From NCBI GenBank assembly GCA_904501735.1, contig CAJGBY010000025.1:1-21484 (forward strand): a DNA stretch of 21,484 bases, read 5' to 3'. Position 1 is the stretch's first letter. Each line of letters begins with the position of its first letter. Shown in pieces: positions 1 through 6,387 of this stretch. The notes under the pieces are model-generated. The model was not told where the DNA came from, searched no databases, and saw nothing but the letters and a program-made list of their open reading frames with translations. The stretch is from an uncultured Muribaculaceae bacterium (GTDB lineage Bacteria; Bacteroidota; Bacteroidia; Bacteroidales; Muribaculaceae). A program made the translations under genes and the position numbers.

Positions 1-26
1 AGCTACACAGGCATCATTTTTTCTTG

Positions 27-99
27 AGCGGAAGACGAGGCTCAAACTCGCGACCCTCAGCTTGGAAGGCTGATGCTCTATCAACTGAGCTACTTCCGC
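27..99 (-). tRNA. tRNA-Gly (anticodon UCC)
   Basis: The reverse complement folds as a standard cloverleaf. The acceptor arm GCGGAAG pairs with CTTCCGC, the anticodon stem TCAGC pairs with GCTGA, and the loop CTTCCAA carries anticodon TCC for GGA codons. The T arm contains GAGTTTGAGCC, a variant of the usual GGTTCGAATCC. CCA is not encoded. It is the last of three tRNAs read leftwards. In this phylum such a cluster usually leads into tuf, which would lie left of the window. Confidence 0.95.
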
Positions 100-108
100 A
101 AAAAGTAG

Positions 109-191
109 TGGGCAGGGACGGATTCGAACCGCCGAAGGCGCAAGCCAACAGATTTACAGTCTGCCCGTTTTAACCACTTACCTACCTACCC
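109..191 (-). tRNA. tRNA-Tyr (anticodon GUA)
   Basis: This is a class II tRNA of 83 bases with an extended variable arm (GGCTTGCGCCTTCGGC region). The acceptor arm GGGTAGG pairs with CCTGCCC with one U-G pair. The loop CTGTAAA carries GTA, and the T loop is the standard GGTTCGAATCC. CCA is not encoded. It lies 9 bases from the Gly and 8 bases from the Thr gene, so the three are clearly co-transcribed. Confidence 0.96.
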
Positions 192-199
192 TACTTTTG

Positions 200-273
200 A
201 GCCTCTTGTCGGATTCGAACCAACGACCCCGAGATTACAAATCACGTGCTCTGGCCAACTGAGCTAAAGAGGC
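200..273 (-). tRNA. tRNA-Thr (anticodon UGU)
   Basis: The acceptor arm GCCTCTT pairs with AAGAGGC. The D arm is TAGCTCAGTTGGCCAGAGCA, the loop TTTGTAA carries TGT for ACA codons, and the T loop is GGTTCGAATCC. It is the first gene of the tRNA cluster, directly downstream of the promoter at 307-336. Confidence 0.96.
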
Positions 274-306
274 GTTTTAAAAACCCTTTTGGTTTCATTG
301 CGGGTG

Positions 307-336
307 CAAAGTTACGCATATTTTTTAATTCACAAA
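307..336 (-). promoter_or_regulatory. Promoter of the tRNA-Thr/Tyr/Gly cluster
   Basis: Read on the minus strand, TTTG (336-333) is followed 18 bases later by TAACTTTG (314-307). This matches the Bacteroidota -33/-7 consensus TTTG-N19to21-TAnnTTTG closely. The predicted start near 300 lies about 27 bases before mature tRNA-Thr. The tRNAs, and probably tuf beyond them, can therefore be transcribed independently of hpf. Positions 337-503, between this promoter and hpf, hold only AT-rich DNA with nothing recognisable. Confidence 0.75.
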
Positions 337-503
337 ACATTCCGCTATCTTTTTTTCTAAAAAAATTACGAATATTTCATTTTACACCCTTTCTAGCTAT
401 ATAATAATGTATAATTTCGCCATTATTTTCGCGAAAATCTTCTTTTTCCACAAAAACAGTGGAGCGAATTGCTTCGCCCCACATCTTTTATCTCACCTAT
501 TTA

Positions 504-797
504 TTATTTATCCTTTTTGGTTTTTTCCAACTGGCGTTCCAACGCCTCAATACACAAATCCACTGCTTCTTCGAATGAGTCAGCAATTTTTGAGGCAAAA
601 AGGTCGGCACATGCTGGAAGAATCAACTTCACGCCTGCTTCTTTATTCATAGCTGTTTCAGGCTTCACTACCTTTAGAGTCACTTCAGCTTCAGCAATTT
701 CTTCGTTGCGGCGAGCCAACTTCTCTAATTTCTTGTTCACGAACGATTCCAATTTTTCAGTAGCGTCAAAATGGATAGACTTAATTCTTACTTCCAT
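504..797 (-). CDS. hpf: Short ribosome hibernation promoting factor (HPF/RaiA family)
   Basis: This 97-residue protein is the usual length for the short HPF/YfiA family. It shows the N-terminal beta strand (MEVRIKSIHF), a basic helix (KLESFVNKKLEKLARR), then the strand containing AEVTLKVVKPE and a C-terminal helix rich in E, R and K. Family members bind the 30S decoding centre in stationary phase and promote inactive ribosome dimers. The gene begins one base after the stop of xerC. A strong Shine-Dalgarno sequence, AAAGGAGG with five bases before the ATG, lies inside the last xerC codons and fixes this start. Such a motif is uncommon in this phylum, whose ribosomes largely ignore it. The place before the tRNA/tuf cluster agrees with the phylum's common order. 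Confidence 0.9.
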   Translation of the reverse strand: MEVRIKSIHFDATEKLESFVNKKLEKLARRNEEIAEAEVTLKVVKPETAMNKEAGVKLILPACADLFASKIADSFEEAVDLCIEALERQLEKTKKDK

Positions 798-798
798 A

Positions 799-1686
799 TC
801 ATCCTCCTTTTTTTAATGCTCGTGGGTGAGCGTGTTCATAATTTGATTTAAGTTCTCTATGTGTTATATGAGTATACACCTGCGTTGCAGCAAGCGACTC
901 ATGTCCTAACAACTCTTTTACACTATTCAATTGTGCCCCATTGTTGAGCATCGCCGAAGCAAATGTGTGTCGAAGCACATGCGGACTATATCTACTACAT
1001 CCTCCCACTTCGCTCAATTCCTTATACACCAAGCGATACACAAGCGTAGGATAAACAGCTTCGCCATTGCTTCTCACAAAAAACATCTCAGTTTCGCCCA
1101 CTTGAGCTGCGCGTATTGCACGGTAGTTAGCAATTTCTTCACTCAACTCGGGTCCGAAAGGCACAATCCTATCCTTATTACGCTTCCCATGCACCTTTAG
1201 TTCATTTGCCGACACATCTCGATCGCGCAAACCCACCAATTCACCTCGTCTTATGCCTGTCGTAAACAACATCAGCATTATCAATCTGTCGCGCACTTCT
1301 TCGAAGTCGTCACTTCGTTCAACTTTATCAAACAATCGCTCCACATTTTCCATCTTCACGCAATCGGGCAATCGTTTTGGTACTTTTGCTGTCTCCACCT
1401 CCATCGCAGGATTAGCTTCGATAACGTTCTTACGCAACAAATACTTATAAAAGGCACGCACAGCCTGCAATTTGCGTTTCACCGTACGCATCGAGCAACC
1501 ACTCGACGCCACATTAGCCAACCAAGCTCGCACATCATTGGTAGTAACACTCTGTGCATCAAACTCACTCGCTCCTCCAGTCAAGAATTCCTTGAACTGT
1601 TTCAAATCGTTATTATAAGACAAAACGGTACAAGCTGAATAATTCAACTCATACCGTATATATTTTATGAACGATTCGACTAACAT
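799..1686 (-). CDS. xerC: Tyrosine recombinase, XerC/XerD type
   Basis: The protein has 295 residues, typical of Xer recombinases that resolve chromosome dimers at dif. An N-terminal SAM-like core-binding domain spans about residues 1-85. The catalytic domain, about 110-285, has a complete set of active residues: R146 (TTGIRRGEL), K168 (HGKRNK), H236 and R239 (SPHVLRHTF), H262 (LGHES) and nucleophile Y271 (VYTH). Nothing suggests an integron or transposon integrase, and its place between rpsU and hpf is the usual location of the Bacteroidota xerC-like gene. XerC and XerD cannot be separated here. The ATG at 1686 lies one base from a perfect 8-bp hairpin (1688-1714), which could affect initiation. 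The stop codon is one base from the hpf start. Confidence 0.9.
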   Translation of the reverse strand: MLVESFIKYIRYELNYSACTVLSYNNDLKQFKEFLTGGASEFDAQSVTTNDVRAWLANVASSGCSMRTVKRKLQAVRAFYKYLLRKNVIEANPAMEVETAKVPKRLPDCVKMENVERLFDKVERSDDFEEVRDRLIMLMLFTTGIRRGELVGLRDRDVSANELKVHGKRNKDRIVPFGPELSEEIANYRAIRAAQVGETEMFFVRSNGEAVYPTLVYRLVYKELSEVGGCSRYSPHVLRHTFASAMLNNGAQLNSVKELLGHESLAATQVYTHITHRELKSNYEHAHPRALKKGG

Positions 1687-1687
1687 G

Positions 1688-1714
1688 GTAAGCGTGTTTT
1701 TTCATTACGCTTAC
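1688..1714 (-). promoter_or_regulatory. Hairpin directly before the xerC start codon
   Basis: GTAAGCGT (1688-1695) and ACGCTTAC (1707-1714) form a perfect 8-bp inverted repeat with an 11-base loop. On the minus strand it ends one base before the xerC ATG, so it would occupy the whole ribosome-docking region. There is no following T-run, so it is not a convincing terminator of rpsU. A role in translation control or mRNA processing is inference. Confidence 0.5.
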
Positions 1715-1788
1715 GAATTTACATCATTTCGTCGAATTTTCCAAATTTTATCTCCGATTTTTTCGCTTCTCGCGAATCAAATCTTCAA

Positions 1789-1980
1789 TTAATCTTCGTT
1801 AAGGTGCAACTTTTGTACGTAAACAGCCTTCATCATTTTCTTACGATTTGCCACAGATGGCTTTTCAAATGCTTGACGGCTACGCAATTCCTTTACGATA
1901 CCTGTTTTTTCGAATTTTCTTTTGAACTTCTTTAGAGCTCTTTCGATGTTTTCACCTTCTTTTACTTGTACGATAATCAT
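1789..1980 (-). CDS. rpsU: 30S ribosomal protein bS21
   Basis: This 63-residue basic protein matches the Bacteroidota bS21 length and shape. It starts MIIVQVKEGENIERALKKFKRKFEKTG in outline, with a central ELRSRQAFEKPS segment and a basic RKKMMKA stretch. bS21 sits next to the 3' end of 16S rRNA. In flavobacteria it is known to help hide the anti-Shine-Dalgarno sequence with bS6 and bS18, which explains the weak use of that signal in the phylum. The bases just before this ATG are A-rich (TTGAAATAAA) with no Shine-Dalgarno sequence. An isolated AGGAGG lies about 160 bases upstream in the leader. The stop is 102 bases before xerC. Confidence 0.95.
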   Translation of the reverse strand: MIIVQVKEGENIERALKKFKRKFEKTGIVKELRSRQAFEKPSVANRKKMMKAVYVQKLHLNED

Positions 1981-2158
1981 TTTATTTCAATTTTTAATGT
2001 TTTTACTTTGCTTATTTGAGTTTCCACCATTATTCATCTTCGCTTCAAGTCAGTCTTACTCGAAACGAAAACACACCATGATGATGCGTCTATCTAATTA
2101 TATGTCAACTAATTAACTTTCTAAATAGGGGTAAGCACAACCTCCTCTCATTTTTAAT
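1981..2158 (-). promoter_or_regulatory. Long structured 5' leader of rpsU
   Basis: From the predicted transcription start near 2158 to the rpsU ATG there are about 178 bases, far longer than other leaders here. It contains AGAGGAGG (2141-2148). A 12-codon upstream ORF (2151-2113) starts about 7 bases from the predicted 5' end. A stem-loop at 2041-2067 has ten consecutive pairs including two G-U, with a 7-base loop. A second 16-codon upstream ORF (2037-1987) ends six bases before rpsU. All this is seen in the sequence; a role in autoregulation is inference. Positions 2173-2290, between the promoter and the lipoprotein gene, hold nothing I can recognise. Confidence 0.5.
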
Positions 2159-2164
2159 CGACTG

Positions 2165-2172
2165 CAAAGATA
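2165..2172 (-). promoter_or_regulatory. rpsU: Promoter -7 element of rpsU
   Basis: The minus strand reads TATCTTTG, an exact TAnnTTTG -7 element. The nearest TTG is 23 bases upstream, longer than usual, so the -33 element is weak or absent. Predicted start near 2158. Confidence 0.65.
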
Positions 2173-2290
2173 CATATTTTTTCTTAATCTGCACTCAATT
2201 TATCGCTTATTACCAATATTTTTTTCAAAAATCATTCAATACAAGAAATGACTTGTGTTAGCAAAATGCAGCCTCAAACTTCAATGAGTC

Positions 2291-2785
2291 TCAATTCACT
2301 ATATTGTAGCCACTACCCGTTTTCACAACATTATAACGGTTCATTCCCACTTTTTGAGTGAAGGCTTTACCCGAAAGTGGTGTTCCCCAGCCTCCCATCA
2401 CATCGTAATGCGAGCCACACGATCCACACACTGCATCATAGCTATTACCATCTATCGACACTCTCACATCGGGACGGCGTTCTACCGGACAACTCAAGTC
2501 GTATGCCATCGGATTAGCAGTGTATATATCGCACACAAGAAGCACACCGCCATAGCCTGTGTAAGTATTAGCATTGTAGGGATAATTTGATGGTATGCGC
2601 TCATTCTTTACAAACATCCGGTACGACCCTGGCGCAACCACGCCATAAGTTTGCCAATACCCTGCCTTGCTCAAATTGATATTCACAGGTGCTTGCGGCA
2701 ACTGATTATCGCTTATCTTCGTACACGACGCAACCATCATAGCCACCGCTACACACATTATATATATATAGCTCAATTTGCTCAT
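2291..2785 (-). CDS. Rieske-like lipoprotein with altered metal-ligand pattern
   Basis: This 164-residue protein has a lipoprotein signal ending VAS-C21, so it is probably anchored to a membrane outside the cytoplasm. Its second half has the outline of a Rieske [2Fe-2S] fold. A first loop is AYDLSCP (C99), followed by a strand region VRVSIDG. A second loop has C120 GSC123 GSH126 YDV, and then comes a GTPLSGKAF turn like the Rieske proline loop. A classic Rieske site needs CxH and CxxH. Here C99 is followed by P-V and the second loop is CxxC with a later His. The cluster may therefore be lost, rebuilt with Cys, or replaced by zinc or a disulfide. Similar small lipoproteins are common in Bacteroidota without known function. 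Its ATG overlaps the stop of the aldo-keto reductase (ATGA), so translation is probably coupled. Confidence 0.65.
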   Translation of the reverse strand: MSKLSYIYIMCVAVAMMVASCTKISDNQLPQAPVNINLSKAGYWQTYGVVAPGSYRMFVKNERIPSNYPYNANTYTGYGGVLLVCDIYTANPMAYDLSCPVERRPDVRVSIDGNSYDAVCGSCGSHYDVMGGWGTPLSGKAFTQKVGMNRYNVVKTGSGYNIVN

Positions 2786-3780
2786 AGCAAAATTGAATCG
2801 ATTACACTTTTTTCTTCATCGGTGAAATAGGTATTTCCACAACCAAGACTATCTTTCAACTGCTCCACTGTGCGAGGGCCAATAATTACCGAAGTTACTG
2901 GTTGGTGTGCCAAAATCCAAGCCACAGCCATCTGCGCCAACGACTGACCTCGTTGCTGCGCCAATTCATTCAACTTTGCCACCTTTTCAATAATTTCGGG
3001 CGTAACATTTGCATTGGTCAAATATCGACCTCTGCCCACGCGCGAATCAGCAGGCACTCCATTGAGATACTTGTTCGAAAGCACACCCTGAGCTATTGGA
3101 GAGAATGCTGTGAAACCTATTCCTTTTTCTTCCAAGAATGCGAAATGCTCTTTTTCCACATCACGCACCATCATGTTATACTTTCCTTGATAGATAAGTG
3201 GATGAATCTTTTCGGCTTCCAAATATGCCACTGCCTTTGCCAGCACATCTACCGGATAATTAGACAATCCCACATATAAAGCCTTACCTTGACGCACCAC
3301 ATCCACAAGCGCTTGCATTGTTTCCTCAACAGGAGTTTCGCCATCATAACGATGTGAATAATATATATCCACATAGTCCAGATTCATTCGCTTGAGCGAT
3401 TCTTCAAGACTTGTTATCATCATCTTGCGCGACGAGCCCACACCATAAGGGCCGTCCCACATATTATATCCAGCCTTTGTGGTTACTATCAATTCGTGGC
3501 GATAAGGTTTCAAATCTTGGGCAAACACTCGGCCGAAAGTTTCTTCGGCGCTCCCGAATGGAGGACCATAATTATTTGCTAAGTCAAAACATGTTATCCC
3601 ATTGTCGAACGCATAGCGAATCTTTGCACGGCTTTCTTCAAAGCTATCCACGCCACCAAAGTTCCACCAAAAACCCAACGATAGCAATGGCAATTTTATT
3701 CCCGAATTACCACTACGACGATATGTCATCTTACCTTCGGCATATCTGTCTTGGCTTGCTTTATAGCTATTATCTATCAT
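2782..3780 (-). CDS. Aldo/keto reductase, YghZ/AKR14-like
   Basis: The 332-residue TIM-barrel NADPH-dependent oxidoreductase has the full AKR catalytic tetrad: D66 and Y71 (FDLANNYG), K102 (TTKAG) and H143 (YYSHR). The sequence FDLANNYGPPFGSAEE and the GSSRKMM segment resemble the E. coli YghZ group, which reduces L-glyceraldehyde 3-phosphate and methylglyoxal. The true substrate cannot be read from the sequence. C-terminal cofactor-binding features (SVIIGPRTVEQL) are present. The start is 12 bases after the argH stop and the end overlaps the lipoprotein gene by 4 bases, so the three genes form one transcript. MTYRRSGNSG at residue 18 is the first conserved part, so a shorter N-terminus starting there is possible. 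Confidence 0.85.
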   Translation of the reverse strand: MIDNSYKASQDRYAEGKMTYRRSGNSGIKLPLLSLGFWWNFGGVDSFEESRAKIRYAFDNGITCFDLANNYGPPFGSAEETFGRVFAQDLKPYRHELIVTTKAGYNMWDGPYGVGSSRKMMITSLEESLKRMNLDYVDIYYSHRYDGETPVEETMQALVDVVRQGKALYVGLSNYPVDVLAKAVAYLEAEKIHPLIYQGKYNMMVRDVEKEHFAFLEEKGIGFTAFSPIAQGVLSNKYLNGVPADSRVGRGRYLTNANVTPEIIEKVAKLNELAQQRGQSLAQMAVAWILAHQPVTSVIIGPRTVEQLKDSLGCGNTYFTDEEKSVIDSILL

Positions 3781-3792
3781 AGTAGTTCCCCC

Positions 3793-5136
3793 TTATTTTT
3801 TACCCAACAACTTTTCGAATGCGTTGTGATATGTATCGAAATCGAACTGATCTAGCATCGAGCAGTACATTTCTTCTATCTTATCATTACAAAGGTTACC
3901 TATCGAGCCCTCGTGAGTGTGGTTAGCCTCTTTCACTGGAGTAAACTTGCCTGCTTCGATATCAAGCCCCACCTTTTTATATGCATCACGAAATGGCATG
4001 CCCTCGCTTGCAAGGCGATTCACTTCTTCCACCGAGAACATCAAGTCATAACGACTGTCATCAAGAATCTTTTCGTTCACTTTCACTTGGCTCACCATCG
4101 CTGTCACCATTACAAGAATATTCTTCAAGTCGGCAAATGCTGGTAAGAACGATTCTTTTATCATTTGCAAGTCGCGGAAATAGCCACATGGCAAATTATT
4201 TGTAATCAATGTGATTTCATATGGCAACGCTTGCAATTTGTTACACTTTGCACGAGTCAATTCGAATACATCTGGGTTTTTCTTGTGTGGCATGATTGAC
4301 GAACCAGTAGTAAATTCATCTGGCAACTTTATAAAGCCAAAGTTTTGGCTATTATACATACAAGCATCAAAAGCCAACTTAGCCACTGTTGCAGCGACAT
4401 TGGCAAGAGCTTGAGCCACAATGCGTTCGGTCTTTCCGCGTCCCATTTGCGCGTACACCACATTAAAATCGAGCGATTCGAACCCGAGCAAACGCGTTGT
4501 CATTGTGCGATTTAGTGGGAACGATGAGCCATAACCTGCTGCCGAACCCAACGGATTGCGATTAGTTACCTTGTATGCTGCTTGTAGCACTGTTAGGTCA
4601 TCAACAAGTGATTCAGCATACGCACCAAACCACAAACCAAACGACGATGGCATTGCCACTTGTAAGTGGGTATATCCTGGCATAAGCACATTTTTGTATC
4701 TATTGCTTTGTTCTACAAGTGCCTTGAATAGCGCAGTAAGATGTTCCACCACACTTTCAAGTTCGCTTCTTATGAACAATCGTAGGTCCACAAGCACTTG
4801 GTCATTGCGTGAGCGTCCCGAATGAATCTTCTTACCCACATCGCCAAGTCGACGCGTAAGCATCAACTCCACTTGCGAATGCACATCTTCAATATCATCT
4901 TCTATCGTGAAGTTTCCTGCCTCAATTTCGGCATATATCTCGCGTAATGCAGCGGTGAGTTGTTCCAATTCGTCGGCTGTGAGCAGATTTATCGACTCAA
5001 GCATTGTTATGTGAGCAAGCGAACCAAGCACATCGTAACGCGCCAAGTACATATCCATTTCTCTATCTCGTCCCACTGTGTAAGTTTCCACATCGTGATT
5101 CACTTGCACAGTTTTTTCCCATAGTTTCGATGCCAT
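3793..5136 (-). CDS. argH: Argininosuccinate lyase
   Basis: This enzyme cleaves argininosuccinate to arginine and fumarate, the last step of arginine synthesis. It belongs to the fumarase/aspartase superfamily and works as a tetramer. At 447 residues from MASKLWEK it has the usual length. It shows SGRSRNDQV, MPGYTHLQ with catalytic His about residue 157, and the signature GSSIMPHKKNPD with catalytic Ser about residue 280 in the mobile loop. I chose ATG 5136 because the upstream in-frame extension to 5175 runs through the -7 promoter element and would not be transcribed. No other arginine genes are nearby. It heads the operon with the aldo-keto reductase and the lipoprotein. Confidence 0.95.
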   Translation of the reverse strand: MASKLWEKTVQVNHDVETYTVGRDREMDMYLARYDVLGSLAHITMLESINLLTADELEQLTAALREIYAEIEAGNFTIEDDIEDVHSQVELMLTRRLGDVGKKIHSGRSRNDQVLVDLRLFIRSELESVVEHLTALFKALVEQSNRYKNVLMPGYTHLQVAMPSSFGLWFGAYAESLVDDLTVLQAAYKVTNRNPLGSAAGYGSSFPLNRTMTTRLLGFESLDFNVVYAQMGRGKTERIVAQALANVAATVAKLAFDACMYNSQNFGFIKLPDEFTTGSSIMPHKKNPDVFELTRAKCNKLQALPYEITLITNNLPCGYFRDLQMIKESFLPAFADLKNILVMVTAMVSQVKVNEKILDDSRYDLMFSVEEVNRLASEGMPFRDAYKKVGLDIEAGKFTPVKEANHTHEGSIGNLCNDKIEEMYCSMLDQFDFDTYHNAFEKLLGKK

Positions 5137-5164
5137 ATCGTTTTTATTAATATAGTTTGATTTG

Positions 5165-5172
5165 CAAAGATA
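5165..5172 (-). promoter_or_regulatory. argH: Promoter -7 element of argH operon
   Basis: The minus strand reads TATCTTTG, giving a start near 5158 and a leader of about 22 bases before ATG 5136. No good -33 TTTG is found at the usual distance. This site decides the argH start. Confidence 0.7.
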
Positions 5173-5294
5173 CAAAATTGATTAGAATATCTATCCACAA
5201 TGCAACGATTTTAAAGACTCAACTGTTTCTATCCCATTTTTCCCTAAAATTGGTTTGTTTTTCTACTCTATTTCTTTCCTTTAAGAAAATATGC

Positions 5295-5302
5295 TAATTT
5301 TG
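5295..5302 (+). promoter_or_regulatory. Promoter -7 element of the AraC-type gene
   Basis: TAATTTTG fits TAnnTTTG and lies 24 bases before ATG 5326. A partial -33 (TTTC, 5271-5274) lies exactly 20 bases upstream. It diverges from the argH promoter, with about 120 bases between them. Confidence 0.6.
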
Positions 5303-5325
5303 AATACTAAATTATTCAAAGACCT

Positions 5326-6198
5326 ATGTATAGCGACAAATTTCATTTCGAAGAAGGGCTCAACTATCGAATATTTCATATAACGAAGCCCATAACGCAA
5401 AGCAATTCCGACATTGCCATTATACCGTACCCATGTTTGATTTACTGCTCGGAAGGATCAGCAAAAATCAATTATAATAACAACACCTATACAATACATA
5501 AAGATAGCGTGTTGTGCGTGTTTAGCAACACAACATTCCAAGCTACCGATATAAGCGACGATTTCCAATCATCGGTTATCCTATTTTCCAACGATCTAAT
5601 CATCGATTCCACTATCGGATTTAAGGCCGAATATCTTAGCAACATCTTTACTCACCCTTATAAGCCTCTCACCGACGAGTGCAACAAGCAAGTATTCCAC
5701 AACCTATTTAGCACTCTCAATGCCTACGAGGACTGCAAGAGCCGTTTCGAACGCAGCACCGATTTTGTGTATGGTATCATTCGTTGTATGCTCATTGCGC
5801 TTGCCGAAATGTCAAAGCACGAAAACAAGCTCAACAACATTTCTAACAGTTCTTTCTCAACTACCGACAATTATTTCCGCGATTTCTTGAAACTTTTATC
5901 CGATAATTGCAAAACTCAGCACAATGTGGCATTCTATGCCGATAAGTTGTGCATCACTCCTAAATACCTCAACGAAATATGTCGCAAGAAGACGAAGAAG
6001 ACGGCAAAAGAGGTTATCACACGCGCCGTAATTGCACAAATCAAGAATGCGCTCATCGTGTCGGGTACATCGGTGCAACGCATAGCCTACGATTTCAATT
6101 TCTGCGATCAATCAAGCTTCGGTAAATACTTCAAAAAAGCCACAGGTCTTGCTCCAATGGCCTTCCGAAACAAGCACAACGACTCTCCCGAATCATAA
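5326..6198 (+). CDS. AraC/XylS family transcriptional regulator
   Basis: The 290-residue protein has an N-terminal cupin-like sensor part (about 1-150, with DIAIIPYPCLIYCSEGSAKI and a strand-rich pattern) and a C-terminal double helix-turn-helix, about 185-285. The first HTH contains ADKLCITPKYLNEICRK. The second contains VQRIAYDFNFCDQSSFGKYFKKATG, a very typical AraC signature, and GLAPMAFR closes the domain. It has no transmembrane segment, so it is a cytoplasmic regulator and not a hybrid two-component protein. The ligand is unknown. It is followed by its own terminator and then by the EIIC-like gene on the same strand, 189 bases away. That gene is a plausible target, but this is inference from position only. 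Confidence 0.9.
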   Translation: MYSDKFHFEEGLNYRIFHITKPITQSNSDIAIIPYPCLIYCSEGSAKINYNNNTYTIHKDSVLCVFSNTTFQATDISDDFQSSVILFSNDLIIDSTIGFKAEYLSNIFTHPYKPLTDECNKQVFHNLFSTLNAYEDCKSRFERSTDFVYGIIRCMLIALAEMSKHENKLNNISNSSFSTTDNYFRDFLKLLSDNCKTQHNVAFYADKLCITPKYLNEICRKKTKKTAKEVITRAVIAQIKNALIVSGTSVQRIAYDFNFCDQSSFGKYFKKATGLAPMAFRNKHNDSPES

Positions 6199-6221
6199 AC
6201 ACCAATTTTCAACAAATACCG

Positions 6222-6260
6222 ATAGAGCTACATCATTCATTTGATATAGCTCTATTTTTA
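6222..6260 (+). terminator. Terminator after the AraC-type gene
   Basis: ATAGAGCTA (6222-6230) pairs perfectly with TAGCTCTAT (6247-6255). An inner ATCA/TGAT extension continues after one mismatch, and TTTTTA follows. Confidence 0.75.
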
Positions 6261-6342
6261 TCTCCGATTGCGTTTTTACTATTTTTAGGGAGCAAAATAA
6301 GAAATTTCATAGTGTTTAATGTGTAAACTATTTGAAAATGAT

Positions 6343-6350
6343 TAACTTTG
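6343..6350 (+). promoter_or_regulatory. Promoter -7 element of the EIIC-like gene
   Basis: TAACTTTG is an exact -7 match 37 bases before ATG 6388. No TTTG is found 19-21 bases upstream, which would fit a promoter that needs an activator such as the neighbouring AraC protein (inference). Confidence 0.6.
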
Positions 6351-6387
6351 CTATCAATTATCCCATTTAACTTCAAGCCACTATACA

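Noticed and set aside
799..1686. Tyrosine recombinase as the integrase of a mobile element
   Set aside because: It has the standard Xer length and motifs and sits in the conserved rpsU-hpf neighbourhood with no att repeats nearby. The tRNAs to the left look intact and are not duplicated.
5137..5175. Longer N-terminus for argininosuccinate lyase
   Set aside because: These codons overlap the TATCTTTG promoter element, and the family starts near MASKLWEK.
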